DNA of 64,000 bases from Pseudomonas rhizoryzae. GTDB taxonomy: Bacteria; Pseudomonadota; Gammaproteobacteria; Pseudomonadales; Pseudomonadaceae. The stretch spans positions 62,001 to 126,000 of the forward strand of contig NZ_SULM01000007.1 of the NCBI RefSeq assembly GCF_005250615.1, given 5' to 3'. Shown here one piece after another: positions 29,801 to 40,677 of this stretch. The notes beneath the pieces were generated by a model. It did no database searches. It was not told where the DNA came from and saw only the letters and a program-made list of their open reading frames with translations. Both the position numbers and the translations under genes were made by a program. Numbering within the stretch: the stretch's first letter is position 1; every line of letters begins with the position of its first letter.

Positions 29801-30619
29801 CTAGAGCCTGCGGAACAGTCGTTCCTGCTTCACCACCGGCTCGAAGTGGTTGGCATAGGCGGAGAAGTCCAGCGACTCCTTGCTGCCCAGGCCGAGAAAG
29901 CCGCGGTGACTCAGGGACTCGTGGAACAACCCGAGCGCCCGATTCTGCAGATTCTTGTTGAAGTAGATGAGCACGTTACGGCAGGACACCAGCTGGGTCT
30001 CGGAAAAGACGCTGTCGGTAGCCAGACTGTGATCGGCGAAGGTCACGTTGGCGATCAGCGACTTGTCGAACAGCGCGCCATCGTAGGCCGCGGTGTAGTA
30101 GTCGGAGAAGGCCCGGGTGCCGCCGGCCTTCTGGTAGCTGGCGGTATAGGCGCGCATCCGCTCCAGCGGAAAGATGCCCTGGCGAGCCTTCTCGATGGAG
30201 CGTGGATTGATGTCAGTGGCATAGAACAGGGTGCGGTCGAGCAGCCCTTCTTCCTGGAACAGGATGGCCATCGAAAAGACTTCCTCGCCGGTGCTGCAGC
30301 CGGCGATCCACACCTTGAGCGAGGGATAGGTACGCAGCACCGGCACCACCTGCTGGCGCAGGGCGAGGAAGTAGCCCGGATCGCGAAACATCTCGCTCAC
30401 CGGGATGGTGATGAATTGCAGCAGCTCGGCGAACAGTGCCGGATCACGCAGCACCCGCTCCTGCAGCGCCGAGATGCTCGGGCAGTCGAAGCGGGTCAGC
30501 GCCTGGAGTACCCGGCGCTTGAGCGAGGCCTTGGAGTAATTGCGGAAATCGTGGCTGTACCTCAGGAAGATGCCTTCCAGCAGCAACCTCAGCTCGATGT
30601 CCTGCAGCCGTTCGCTCAT
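29801..30619 (-). CDS. CheR-type SAM-dependent methyltransferase
   Basis: 272 residues. The N-terminal all-helical CheR domain (YSKASLKRRVLQAL) is followed by the SAM-binding domain with IAGCSTGEEVFSMA (about residue 110), ATDINPRSIEKAR and the CRNVLIYF motif (about 215). Canonical CheR methylates chemoreceptor glutamates. No receptor is encoded in this operon, so its substrate may be the adjacent kinase or a distant receptor. Starts 3 bases after the upstream kinase gene. Confidence 0.93.
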   Translation of the reverse strand: MSERLQDIELRLLLEGIFLRYSHDFRNYSKASLKRRVLQALTRFDCPSISALQERVLRDPALFAELLQFITIPVSEMFRDPGYFLALRQQVVPVLRTYPSLKVWIAGCSTGEEVFSMAILFQEEGLLDRTLFYATDINPRSIEKARQGIFPLERMRAYTASYQKAGGTRAFSDYYTAAYDGALFDKSLIANVTFADHSLATDSVFSETQLVSCRNVLIYFNKNLQNRALGLFHESLSHRGFLGLGSKESLDFSAYANHFEPVVKQERLFRRL

Positions 30620-30622
30620 GAC

Positions 30623-33600
30623 CTACAGGCGCTCCAGCGACGGCATCCAGACGCGGATCAGTGAGAACAACCGATCCAGGTCGATGGGCTTGGCCAGATA
30701 GTCGCTGGCGCCGGCGGCGAGGCAGCGCTCCTGGTCGTCCTTCATGGCCTTGGCGGTGATGGCGATGATCGGCAGCTTCTTCATGTGCGGCCGCTTGCGG
30801 ATCTCACGCATGGCTTCGTAGCCGTCCATCATCGGCATCATGATGTCCATCAGCACCAGGTCGATGGTGTCGCTGTTGTCGAGCTTCTCCAAGGCTTCCA
30901 GGCCGTTGCGGGCGATCTCCACCTTGGCGCCCTTCTGCTCCAGGGCGCTGGTGAGGGCGAAGATGTTGCGCACGTCGTCATCCACCAGCAACAGAGTGCG
31001 GCCGTCGAAAGCCTTCTCACGGCTGCGGGCGCTCTCCAGCATGCGCTGGCGATCGATCGGCATGTCGGCCTCGATCTTGTGCAGGAACAGCGTCACCTCG
31101 TCGAGCAGGCGCTCCGGTGAACGGGCACCCTTGATGATGATGGAGCGCGAATACTTGAGCAGGGAGGCTTCTTCGTCACGCGACAGGCTGCGGCCGGTAT
31201 AGACGATCACCGGCGGGAAGGAGCAGATGTCCTCGCTGGCCATGCGTTCGAGCAACTCACCGCCTTCCATGTCCGGCAGCTTGAGGTCGATGACCATGCA
31301 GTCGTAGACCTCGTCGCGCAGCAGGGCCAGCGCCTGGCTGCCCATCTCCACCGCGGTGATTTCCACGTCCACGTCGCCGATCAGCTTGGCGATGCTGTCG
31401 CGCTGAAGGGCGTCGTCTTCCACCAGCAGCACCCGCTTGATGCCGGCGGCGAACTTGGCTTCCAGGCGGCCGAAGGCCTCCTTGAGTTCATCACGGGTGG
31501 TGGGCTTGATGGCATAGCCGACCGCGCCCATGTGCATGGCGGTCTCGATGCGATCCGAGGCCGAGACCACGTGCACCGGAATGTGCCGGGTCAGCGGATT
31601 TTCCTTGAGCCGCTCCAGCACCGTCAGGCCGGAATGGTCGGGTAGCCCCATGTCCAGCAGGATGGCGTCGGGGCGATACTCCAGGGCGGCGGCGAAGCCT
31701 TCTTCGGCGCGATGGGCCACCAGGCAGCTGTATTTCAGCTCATGGGCGAGATCGAAGAGGATCTGCGCGAAGGGCACTTCGTCTTCGATCACCAGCACCC
31801 GGCGATCCGGATAGGGCCAGTTGTCCCGGTCGTCGGCGAAGGCTGCCCCCACGGGAGCCGCCGCCTCGGTGACCGGCGGCGCCGCTGGCGGTCGCGGGGT
31901 CGCGGCCAGCGCCGGCAGCGATGCGGGTGCCGCGGTCGGAGCGGAGATCGCGGTCGGGGCGGTGACCGGAGTGATGGGCAGCTCGGGCGCAGCGGCTTCC
32001 TGGTACTCCAGCGGCAGGCGCAGGGTGAAGGTACTGCCCTCCCCAGGCTGGCTGGTGACGGTCAGGGTGCCACCCAGCAAGAGCGCCAGATCACGGGAGA
32101 TCGACAGCCCCAGGCCGGTGCCACCGTAGCGACGGGTGATGGCACCATCCGCCTGGCGGAAGGCCTCGAAGATCAACTCCTGCTGTTCCGGGGCGATGCC
32201 GATACCGGTGTCACTGACCGCAAAGCTGGGCTGGCCGTCTTCCAAGGACAGCCGCAGGCTGACCTGGCCGTGCTCGGTGAACTTGAAGGCGTTGGACAGC
32301 AGATTCTTGAGGATCTGTTCGATCCGCTGGCGATCGCTGAAGAAGGCCGGTGGCATCCGTGCATCCAGCTCCACCACGAAGGCGACGCCCTTGTTCTGGG
32401 CAATCGGCTCGAAGGCGGTCTTGAGGCTTTCCACCAGGCGCCGCAGGGAGACCTGCTCGGGGCGGATCTCCAGCATCCCAGCCTCGACCTTGGAGATGTC
32501 GAGGATGTCGTTGATCAGGGTGAGCAGATCGTTGCCCGCCGAGTAGATGGATTCGGCATAGCGCACCTGCTCATCGCTCAGGTTGCCGGCGGGATTGTCC
32601 GCCAGCAGCTTGGACAGGATCAGCGAGCTGTTCAGCGGCGTGCGCAATTCGTGGGACATGTTCGCCAGGAATTCGGACTTGTACTGGCTGGCGCGCTCCA
32701 GCTCACGGGCGCGCTCTTCCAGCATCTGCTGGGCTTCGTTGAGGCGATTGTTGCGGTCGTCCAGCACGTCGCGCTGCTGCAGGAGTTCCTGGGCTTGCTC
32801 GGACAGTTGCTCGTTGGTCTGCTCCAACTCCGCCTGTTGCTGCTCCAGGTGCACCTGGGATTCCTTGAGCGCCTGGGACTGTTCCTCCAGCTCCTCATTG
32901 GCGGTGCGCAGCTCTTCCTGCTGGACCTGCAACTCTTCGTTGAGCTGCTGGGTTTCCGCCAGCACCTGCTGCAGGCGCTGGCGATAACGCGCGGCCTCCA
33001 CCGAAGAGCCGATGGAATCGGCGATCAGCGTCATCAACTCTTCGTCCTGCGGCCGCAGGGCGCGCAGGAAGCCCAGCTCCACTACGCCATTCACCCGGCC
33101 GTCATTCTCGATGGGCACGATGAGGGCAGCGCTGGCTTCGCGCTCGCCCAAGGTGGAATTGACCTTGAGGTAGTCGGCCGGCAGCTGATCCAGCGCCAAG
33201 CTGCGGCCTTCCAGCACGACTTGCCCAGCCAGGCCTTCGCCCGGCGCCAGGCGCTGGCGGCGGCGTCGACCGTCGTCGTCCAGGGCGTAATCGGCGACCC
33301 GTTCGAGGCTGCCATCGTCGAGTCTCACATAGAGGGCCCCGGCAGCAGCGCCCAGATAGCGCGCCAGGAATTGCAGGATGCTTTGCCCCAGGGGGGCGAG
33401 CGCGGCCTGGCCGATGACCGCCTCGGACAGCTGATTCTGCCCCGAGCGGAACCAGCTCTGCCGCTCCAGGTTTTCGGTGTGATCGGCCTGCTGATCGAGC
33501 AGCCGGGTGTAGGTCGCCGAAAGCCGCATGAGTTCACGACGACCGAAGAAGGCCATGATAGCCGACAGCAGCAGGCTGACGATAAGGAAGGCGGCGACGA

Positions 33601-34159
33601 AGATCACCGTCATGCGGCTGGCGGTCTCGGTCCGCTCGGCGCGCATCTGCTCTTCGTAGGCGATGAAGTCGGTGTAGTCGCGACGGATGCTGTCGATGCG
33701 ATTCTTGCCCTGGCCGTCGTTCAGGGGCGTCTGGAAATCGCCGCCCAGCCGGCGGGCCTCGATCACTCGGCTCGCATAGTCACGCCACTCGCGGTGCACC
33801 GCTTCGATCCGCTCGAGCCGACGGACCTGCACGGCGCTATCGCTGACCAGAGTCTTGAGCTCGTCGAGCTGCGGCTCGAAATCGGGCAGGGCACGCTCAT
33901 AGGGCTGCAGGAAGTTGGTATTGCCGCTTAGCAGGTAGCCGCGCATACCGGTTTCCAGATCGACCACCAGGCGGAAATTGGCATTGGCGGTACTGATGAC
34001 GCGGTCGGTGTGCTCGACCCACTGGGTGACCCGCAGCAGGTAATAGATGATGGCGATGAAGAAGATCGCGCTGAAGACGCCGATGCTCAGAGGCAGCGAG
34101 AGATTGCGTTTGAGGATCTGGCTGAAATGCTTCTGATCGAGGGGCGACTCGCGATTCAT
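30623..34159 (-). CDS. Large hybrid histidine kinase: CHASE3-GAF-coiled coil-HisKA-HATPase-3x REC
   Basis: 1178 residues. TM1 at about 24-43, periplasmic CHASE3 domain (~45-180, with [10 protein letters not shown]), TM2 ~186-207, GAF domain ~235-390, Glu/Gln-rich coiled coil ~390-490, HisKA with SHELRTPLN (His ~502), HATPase with DTGIGIA and GTGLGLSI, a Pro/Ala linker, then three receivers with phospho-acceptor Asp near 836 (ILLDMGLPD), 957 (MVIDLKLPD) and 1104 (VLMDIMMPM). Architecture fits an integrating phosphorelay sensor. First gene of the minus-strand operon with cheR, cheB and a second kinase. No HPt domain is present. Confidence 0.93.
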   Translation of the reverse strand: MNRESPLDQKHFSQILKRNLSLPLSIGVFSAIFFIAIIYYLLRVTQWVEHTDRVISTANANFRLVVDLETGMRGYLLSGNTNFLQPYERALPDFEPQLDELKTLVSDSAVQVRRLERIEAVHREWRDYASRVIEARRLGGDFQTPLNDGQGKNRIDSIRRDYTDFIAYEEQMRAERTETASRMTVIFVAAFLIVSLLLSAIMAFFGRRELMRLSATYTRLLDQQADHTENLERQSWFRSGQNQLSEAVIGQAALAPLGQSILQFLARYLGAAAGALYVRLDDGSLERVADYALDDDGRRRRQRLAPGEGLAGQVVLEGRSLALDQLPADYLKVNSTLGEREASAALIVPIENDGRVNGVVELGFLRALRPQDEELMTLIADSIGSSVEAARYRQRLQQVLAETQQLNEELQVQQEELRTANEELEEQSQALKESQVHLEQQQAELEQTNEQLSEQAQELLQQRDVLDDRNNRLNEAQQMLEERARELERASQYKSEFLANMSHELRTPLNSSLILSKLLADNPAGNLSDEQVRYAESIYSAGNDLLTLINDILDISKVEAGMLEIRPEQVSLRRLVESLKTAFEPIAQNKGVAFVVELDARMPPAFFSDRQRIEQILKNLLSNAFKFTEHGQVSLRLSLEDGQPSFAVSDTGIGIAPEQQELIFEAFRQADGAITRRYGGTGLGLSISRDLALLLGGTLTVTSQPGEGSTFTLRLPLEYQEAAAPELPITPVTAPTAISAPTAAPASLPALAATPRPPAAPPVTEAAAPVGAAFADDRDNWPYPDRRVLVIEDEVPFAQILFDLAHELKYSCLVAHRAEEGFAAALEYRPDAILLDMGLPDHSGLTVLERLKENPLTRHIPVHVVSASDRIETAMHMGAVGYAIKPTTRDELKEAFGRLEAKFAAGIKRVLLVEDDALQRDSIAKLIGDVDVEITAVEMGSQALALLRDEVYDCMVIDLKLPDMEGGELLERMASEDICSFPPVIVYTGRSLSRDEEASLLKYSRSIIIKGARSPERLLDEVTLFLHKIEADMPIDRQRMLESARSREKAFDGRTLLLVDDDVRNIFALTSALEQKGAKVEIARNGLEALEKLDNSDTIDLVLMDIMMPMMDGYEAMREIRKRPHMKKLPIIAITAKAMKDDQERCLAAGASDYLAKPIDLDRLFSLIRVWMPSLERL

Positions 34160-34391
34160 GGGTCTGAAAGCCTTGTACAGAACGATACGGTCGGCGACGG
34201 CTAGGCCCCCACCTGCAGGAGTGTGCCGTCACCGACCGCTACGCGGTCGAAGACCGCTCGACGAACCTGCCACGCCCGGCCAGCTAACCTTGAAAGGGCC
34301 GCGAAGACGCCTTTACCTTGCGTAAATTCGGCTTCCCAAGCGCTTTCACCGCAGCCGGCGCTACGCGCGCAAAGCGCGTTGGCGCATCACA

Positions 34392-34550
34392 TCAACGACG
34401 GGCAATCACCCAGACGGCATGGATGATACCCGGAATGTAGCCCAGCAACGTCAGCAGGATGTTCAGCCAAAAGGCGCCGCCGAAGCCGACCTGCAGGAAA
34501 ACACCCACCGGAGGCAGGATGATGGCGAAGATGAGGCGGATGAGGTCCAT
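34392..34550 (-). CDS. YqaE/Pmp3 family small membrane protein
   Basis: 52-residue protein, shorter than usual gene-calling cut-offs. Two hydrophobic helices: LIRLIFAIILPPVGVFLQVG and a second with ILLTLLGYIPGIIHAVWVI; the PPVGVFLQVGFG..FWLNILLTLLGYIPG pattern is diagnostic of the Pmp3/YqaE family, which is linked to membrane potential and stress tolerance. Ends in two Arg. It lies between the large kinase and the Rsm-type RNA gene, all on the minus strand. Confidence 0.9.
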   Translation of the reverse strand: MDLIRLIFAIILPPVGVFLQVGFGGAFWLNILLTLLGYIPGIIHAVWVIARR

Positions 34551-34626
34551 TTCAGACTCCAGTACAGGGCAGGCAAGAAGATCCTGCTAAGACTGGCGCC
34601 TGCGGAATCAGGTTCCGGCAGGCAAT

Positions 34627-34651
34627 AAAAAACCCCGCCGAAGCGGGGTTT
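34627..34651 (-). terminator. Intrinsic terminator of the Rsm-type RNA
   Basis: On the minus strand AACCCCGC-TTCG-GCGGGGTT followed by six T. It is also the first terminator downstream of the acyl-CoA dehydrogenase at 34910-36679, whose transcript may read through the RNA gene. Confidence 0.9.
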
Positions 34652-34803
34652 CGTAGACTTAACCCGACATCCTTGTCGGGCCGCCAATCCTTGGCCATCT
34701 ATCCCTGAGAGTCTCTGCCCGACATCCTTGCCGGGGGGCCATCCTGGCCACATTTCCTTGAAATCATCTGGAGCGCTGGGCACATCCTGTACCGCGATCC
34801 GAT
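34627..34803 (-). ncRNA. RsmX/Y/Z-type regulatory RNA (sequesters CsrA/RsmA-family proteins)
   Basis: Read on the minus strand, this non-coding stretch holds a series of GGA motifs: ACAGGATGT (34789-34781), CAAGGAAA, then hairpins CCAGGATGG, ACAAGGATGT, CCAAGGATTGG and ACAAGGATGT (last at 34675-34666), plus AGGGATAG between them. Four hairpins present A(A)GGAT in the loop, and ACAAGGATGT fits the published RsmA/CsrA consensus ACANGGANGU exactly. The 3' end is an intrinsic terminator: AACCCCGC / GCGGGGTT (34650-34631) then a T run. A GacA-type site lies 57 bases upstream of the assumed start. The 5' end (about 34803) is inferred from a TAATCT -10 at 34815-34810. The ~177-base length is somewhat longer than P. 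aeruginosa RsmY/RsmZ. Confidence 0.88.
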
Positions 34804-34858
34804 GGGTGTAGATTACGCAGCCGCAGGCCCCTAGGCGATGGCGTATCACGGCGACGTC

Positions 34859-34878
34859 GTGTAAGCCTTGGCTTACAC
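34859..34878 (-). promoter_or_regulatory. GacA-type upstream activating site
   Basis: GTGTAAGCC-TT-GGCTTACAC, containing TGTAAG (34860-34865) and CTTACA (34872-34877) with 6 bases between: the GacA box known to activate rsmX/Y/Z genes in pseudomonads. Its centre is about 65 bases upstream of the inferred RNA start, the usual spacing. It lies between the RNA gene and the end of the acyl-CoA dehydrogenase gene. Confidence 0.85.
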
Positions 34879-34909
34879 GGATGCGCTTTTTACCTTGTCG
34901 CTCAAAGAT

Positions 34910-36679
34910 TTAGAAAGCTTCCTCGGCCAGGGCGTAGAGCGGTTGCGCACCACTGCGTACGGCCGCTGCCAGGCTCAGGGTGCGCGGCAGCAGGCGGGCG
35001 AAATAGAAACGCGCCGTGGCGAGCTTGGCCTCGGCGAAGGATGCCTCCTGTTCCGCCGCCGCTGCGGCGGCACGCGCCCAGAGGTAGCCATAGGCGACAT
35101 AGCCGAACAGGTGCAGGTAATCCACCGAAGCCGCGCCGAGTTGCAGGGGATCGGCGGCACCGGCCTGCAGCAGCCACTCGGTCACCCCGTCCAGTTCATC
35201 CAGCGCCTGGCGCAGGGGCGCAGCGAATTCGCTGTCCGCCGGGAGGCCGGCCAGGTATTGATGGACCTCTTCGCTGAAGGGGCGATAGAGCGCGCCACGG
35301 CTGCCGGCCAGCTTGCGACCCACCAGGTCCAACGCCTGGATGCCGTTGGTACCTTCGTAGATCTGGGTGATGCGCACGTCGCGCACCAGTTGCTCCTGGC
35401 CCCATTCGCGGATGTAGCCATGGCCGCCGAATATTTGCTGGCCATGCACGCACAGCTCCAGGCCGAGATCGGTGAGAAAGCCCTTGGCTACCGGAGTGAG
35501 TAGTGCCACCAGGGCCTCGGCGCGTTCGCGCTCGGCGGGCTCGGGGCTGTACTTGGCGGTGTCCAGTTGCAGGGCGACATAGCTGGAGAACAGCCGGCCA
35601 CCTTCGTTGAGGGCCTTCATGGTCAGCAGCATGCGACGGACATCGGGGTGGACGATGATCGGATCGGCACTCTTGGCCGCCTGCTGGACGCCGGCCGGTG
35701 AGCGGCTCTGAAGGCGTTCGCGAGCGTAGGCCAAGGCATTCTGGTAGGAGCGTTCGCTGGAGCCCAGGCCCTGGATTCCGACGCCCAGGCGCTCGTAGTT
35801 CATCATGGTGAACATGGCGGCCAGGCCCTTGTTGACCTCGCCCACCAGGTAACCGACAGCGCCGTCGAAGTTCATCACGCAGGTGGCGGCGCCCTTGATG
35901 CCCATCTTGTGCTCCAGGGAGCCACAGGCCACGGCGTTGCGCTCCCCCAGGTTGCCCGCCTCGTCCACCTGGATCTTGGGCACCAGAAACAGCGAGATAC
36001 CCTTGGAGCCGGCCGGTGCATCGGGCAGCTTGGCCAGCACCAGGTGGATGATGTTCTCGGTGAGGTCATGCTCGCCGGCGGTGATGAAGATCTTGGTGCC
36101 GGTCACGCGGTAGCTGCCATCGGCCTGGGGCTCGGCGCGGGTGCGGATCAGGCCCAGATCGGTGCCGGCGTGGGGCTCGGTCAGGCACATGGAGCCGGAC
36201 CACTGGCCGCTGTAGAGATTGGGCAGATAGGCCTGCTTGAGTTCCTCACTGCCATGGGCATGCAGGGCCAGGCAGGCTCCGGCGCTGAGCATTGGATAGA
36301 GGCCGAAGGCCAGGCAGCTGGCGTGCATCATTTCCTCGACCTGGGCGGTGAGCACCTTGGGCATGCCCATGCCGCCGTATTCGGGATCGCCACCGACACC
36401 GACCCAGCCACCCTCGGCGAAGGCCTGGTAGGCCTGGCGGAAGCCCTGGGGTGTGGTCACCTCGCCGTTCTGCCAGTGGCAACCTTCTTCATCGGAATTG
36501 CGATTGAGCGGCGCCAGCTCCTGGGCGCACAGCTTGCCGGCTTCTTCGAGGATGGCATCGGCGGTCTCGCCGTCGACCACCTCGGCCAGCGCGGGCCACT
36601 GGCTCCAGCGGTCCTTGACCTTGAGGACGGCATCCAGCACGAAGCGGATATCACGAAGCGGCGGGGTGTAGTCGGCCAT
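34910..36679 (-). CDS. Acyl-CoA dehydrogenase (FadE-like, with C-terminal extension)
   Basis: 589 residues. Flavin-dependent first step of fatty acid beta-oxidation. N-terminal domain with the PF12418-like start (MADYTPPLRDIRFVLDAVL), mid beta domain with CLTEPHAGTDLG (about residue 160) and YRVTGTKIFITAGEHD, FAD-binding helical domain with GGHGYIREWG and IYEGTNGIQALDL (catalytic Glu at IYEG, about 440), and a ~110-residue C-terminal extension typical of this long FadE type. The longer frame adds 41 codons, but ATG 36679 follows GGAGACTCG and starts at the same point as the neighbouring paralogue. It is about 50% like that paralogue by eye. Confidence 0.92.
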   Translation of the reverse strand: MADYTPPLRDIRFVLDAVLKVKDRWSQWPALAEVVDGETADAILEEAGKLCAQELAPLNRNSDEEGCHWQNGEVTTPQGFRQAYQAFAEGGWVGVGGDPEYGGMGMPKVLTAQVEEMMHASCLAFGLYPMLSAGACLALHAHGSEELKQAYLPNLYSGQWSGSMCLTEPHAGTDLGLIRTRAEPQADGSYRVTGTKIFITAGEHDLTENIIHLVLAKLPDAPAGSKGISLFLVPKIQVDEAGNLGERNAVACGSLEHKMGIKGAATCVMNFDGAVGYLVGEVNKGLAAMFTMMNYERLGVGIQGLGSSERSYQNALAYARERLQSRSPAGVQQAAKSADPIIVHPDVRRMLLTMKALNEGGRLFSSYVALQLDTAKYSPEPAERERAEALVALLTPVAKGFLTDLGLELCVHGQQIFGGHGYIREWGQEQLVRDVRITQIYEGTNGIQALDLVGRKLAGSRGALYRPFSEEVHQYLAGLPADSEFAAPLRQALDELDGVTEWLLQAGAADPLQLGAASVDYLHLFGYVAYGYLWARAAAAAAEQEASFAEAKLATARFYFARLLPRTLSLAAAVRSGAQPLYALAEEAF

Positions 36680-36800
36680 GTCGAGTCTCCTCGGAAGGTG
36701 TTCTTGTCGGTATGACCCGAGTGTAAGACCGAACCGGAAGGGAGACATAGGTTCATGTTCTGACTTGGCGGTCAGCTGATCGGAGGTCATCCAGAAAGAC

Positions 36801-36824
36801 AAAAACCCCGCCTTAGCGGGGTTT
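36801..36824 (-). terminator. Intrinsic terminator downstream of the second acyl-CoA dehydrogenase
   Basis: On the minus strand AAACCCCGC / GCGGGGTTT with 4-base loop and five T. It sits between the two paralogous genes, so they are probably separate transcription units. Confidence 0.88.
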
Positions 36825-36845
36825 CTGCAAGGGTACCGCGGCGGA

Positions 36846-38651
<1,806 letters not shown>

Positions 38652-38712
38652 GACTGTTACCTCTTTGCGAATGCTTGTTGTCGAGGAAGGCGGGCCGCTG
38701 CCCGCGGGCGTT

Positions 38713-38726
38713 TAAACAGTTGTTTG
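38713..38726 (-). promoter_or_regulatory. PsrA-like operator upstream of the acyl-CoA dehydrogenase
   Basis: TAAAC-AGTT-GTTTG, close to the PsrA consensus (G/C)AAAC-N2-4-GTTT(G/C) with the first base differing. PsrA is the TetR-family fatty-acid-responsive repressor of beta-oxidation genes in Pseudomonas. Position fits control of the gene starting at 38651. Confidence 0.55.
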
Positions 38727-38784
38727 AAACTTATGTTCTAGCCCTTGCCTTGTCAAGCATGGCGGAGACGAGCGGAACGACCGG

Positions 38785-39108
38785 TCAGTCCGCCAGAGCC
38801 AGGGCCTCGGTCAGCGCTACCAGCGTATTCGGGCGCACCAGTCGCGCCAGTTCCTGGCCGTCCTTGAGCAGGATCAGCGTGGGCCAGAGCTTGACGCGGA
38901 AGGAGCGACCAAGACGTCGCCCGGAGCCATCTTCGATCTTGAGATGGCGCACGGTGGGGTACTCCCCCAGCGCCGTGGCGAGCAGCGGCTGGGCAGCGCG
39001 GCAATAGCCGCACCAGGGCGCACCGAACTCGACGAGGGTCACGCCGGGCAAGGCATCGACGTCGGCCCGAGCGGGCTCCTGGGCGGCATAGTCGGAGGTC
39101 ATGGGCAT
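38785..39108 (-). CDS. Thioredoxin-fold protein with WCGYC active site
   Basis: 107 residues. Single thioredoxin domain with redox motif APWCGYCRAAQP (Cys near 34 and 37) and the cis-Pro region KLWPTLILLKDGQELARLVR. No signal peptide, so cytosolic. The longest frame adds 12 codons; I chose ATG 39108 because AGGAG sits 7 bases upstream. A few extra residues before the fold separate it from classical TrxA. Substrates unknown. Divergent from the MFS gene. Confidence 0.87.
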   Translation of the reverse strand: MPMTSDYAAQEPARADVDALPGVTLVEFGAPWCGYCRAAQPLLATALGEYPTVRHLKIEDGSGRRLGRSFRVKLWPTLILLKDGQELARLVRPNTLVALTEALALAD

Positions 39109-39271
39109 TGGACAGCTCCTGAAGTCGGTTCCAACGGTGGACAAGTCGTTGCGGGGACTGCTCGGTCACGCGAAAAGGGCTAGCGTCGATCCTGCGGTAC
39201 GCCCCGATCCCACAACCATAACAAGGCGCCTCCCTTCTGCCTCCGTCTCCTTTCTTCTCCTGAGGCCCGCC

Positions 39272-40606
39272 ATGAGCCAGACAGCGACTCCTGTTTCACC
39301 CGCCACCCTGCGCAAGGTCATCTCCGCCGCCTCCATCGGCAATTTCGTCGAATGGTTCGATTTCGCCCTCTACGGCTTTCTCGCCACCCTGCTCGCGGCG
39401 CATTTCTTCCCCAGTGGCGATGCGACCGCCGGCTTGCTCAAGACCTTCGCCGTGTTCGCCGTGGCCTTCGCCTTCCGCCCCCTGGGCGGCATCGTCTTCG
39501 GTCTGCTCGGGGATCGCATCGGCCGTAAGCGCACCCTGGCGCTGACCATCCTGATCATGGCCGGCGCCACCGCCCTGATCGGTATCCTGCCCAGCTACGC
39601 CACCATCGGCATCTGGGCGCCGATCCTGCTGACGGCGATCCGTTGCGCCCAGGGCTTTTCCGCTGGTGGTGAATACGCCGGTGCCTGCGCCTACGTGATG
39701 GAGCATTCGCCGCGTGATCGGCGTGGGCGCTACGGCAGCTTCGTGCCGGTCTCCACCTTCCTGGCCTTCGCCAGCGCGGCCCTGACCGCCTGGGGCCTGG
39801 ACCTATTGCTGGGCTCCGCCGCCATGGCCGACTGGGGCTGGCGCATCCCCTTCCTGGCCGCCGCCCCGCTGGGCCTGATCGGCCTCTACCTGCGCCTCAA
39901 ACTCGACGAGACGCCGGCCTTCCAGGCGCTGGAGTCCGAGCATGAGGTCAGCCATTCGCCTCTAGGCGAGACGCTACGGCTGCAGGGTCGCTCCATTCTG
40001 CGTCTGGGCGCCTTCATCTCGCTGACGGCCCTGTCCTTCTACATGTTCACCACCTACTTCTCCACCTACTTGCAGGTGGCCGGCGGCTTCAACCGCGCCG
40101 CGGCGCTGGCCATCAGCCTGATCAGTCTGTTCGCCGCCGCGGCTGCCTGCCCGCTGCTCGGGCGCGTCACCGACCGCATCGGGCGTCGCCTGACTACCGT
40201 GCTGGCCAGCCTGGTGCTGGCGGTGGGCGTCTATCCGGCGCTGCTGCTGGCCAGCAGCGGCCAGTTCGGTAGCGCTCTGCTGGGTTGCCTGCTGCTGGGC
40301 GCCGGTGCGGTGCTGTGCAACGTGGTGACGGCACCGCTGCTCAGCGAGGTCTTTCCAACCCGCACCCGCTACACCGCCGGCGCCATCACCTACAACCTGG
40401 CCTACACCATCTTCGGCGGCACCGCCCCGCTGATGGCCACCTGGCTGATCGGCGCCACCGGCAGCAACCTCTCGCCAGCGCTCTATCTGATCCTGATCGC
40501 CCTGCTCGGCCTGGTCGGCGGCCTGAGCCTGCCGGAAACCTCGCGGGTCGATCTGGACGAGATCGCCGAGGGCGGCGAGACCGGCTACCGCGCGGTGCGC
40601 GGCTAG
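39272..40606 (+). CDS. MFS transporter, metabolite:H+ symporter type
   Basis: 444 residues, 12 predicted membrane helices. The start of helix 1 (IGNFVEWFDFALYGFLATLLA) and the loop 2-3 motif GLLGDRIGRKRTL are those of the metabolite:H+ symporter branch (KgtP, ShiA, ProP, citrate carriers). RCAQGFSAGGEYAGA is the helix 5 signature. The substrate, probably an organic acid or zwitterion, cannot be read. ATG 39272 is preceded by CTGAGG; the longer upstream frame is unsupported. Confidence 0.9.
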   Translation: MSQTATPVSPATLRKVISAASIGNFVEWFDFALYGFLATLLAAHFFPSGDATAGLLKTFAVFAVAFAFRPLGGIVFGLLGDRIGRKRTLALTILIMAGATALIGILPSYATIGIWAPILLTAIRCAQGFSAGGEYAGACAYVMEHSPRDRRGRYGSFVPVSTFLAFASAALTAWGLDLLLGSAAMADWGWRIPFLAAAPLGLIGLYLRLKLDETPAFQALESEHEVSHSPLGETLRLQGRSILRLGAFISLTALSFYMFTTYFSTYLQVAGGFNRAAALAISLISLFAAAAACPLLGRVTDRIGRRLTTVLASLVLAVGVYPALLLASSGQFGSALLGCLLLGAGAVLCNVVTAPLLSEVFPTRTRYTAGAITYNLAYTIFGGTAPLMATWLIGATGSNLSPALYLILIALLGLVGGLSLPETSRVDLDEIAEGGETGYRAVRG

Positions 40607-40677
40607 ACCGCTCGTCTCATCGCCGGCACTTCCTCCGGGCCGGCCTGCCGATAGGCAAAAGGCCCGGAGTTTCCCCC

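Noticed and set aside
31712-33931. 739-residue open frame opposite the large hybrid kinase
   Set aside because: Shadow of the kinase coding frame; Gln/Leu/Val-rich with no domain pattern.
34663-34749. Tandem hairpins CCCGACATCCTTGTCGGG as ordinary dispersed repeats
   Set aside because: On the minus strand they present AAGGAT loops with an Rsm consensus, a terminator and a GacA box, so the sRNA reading explains them better.
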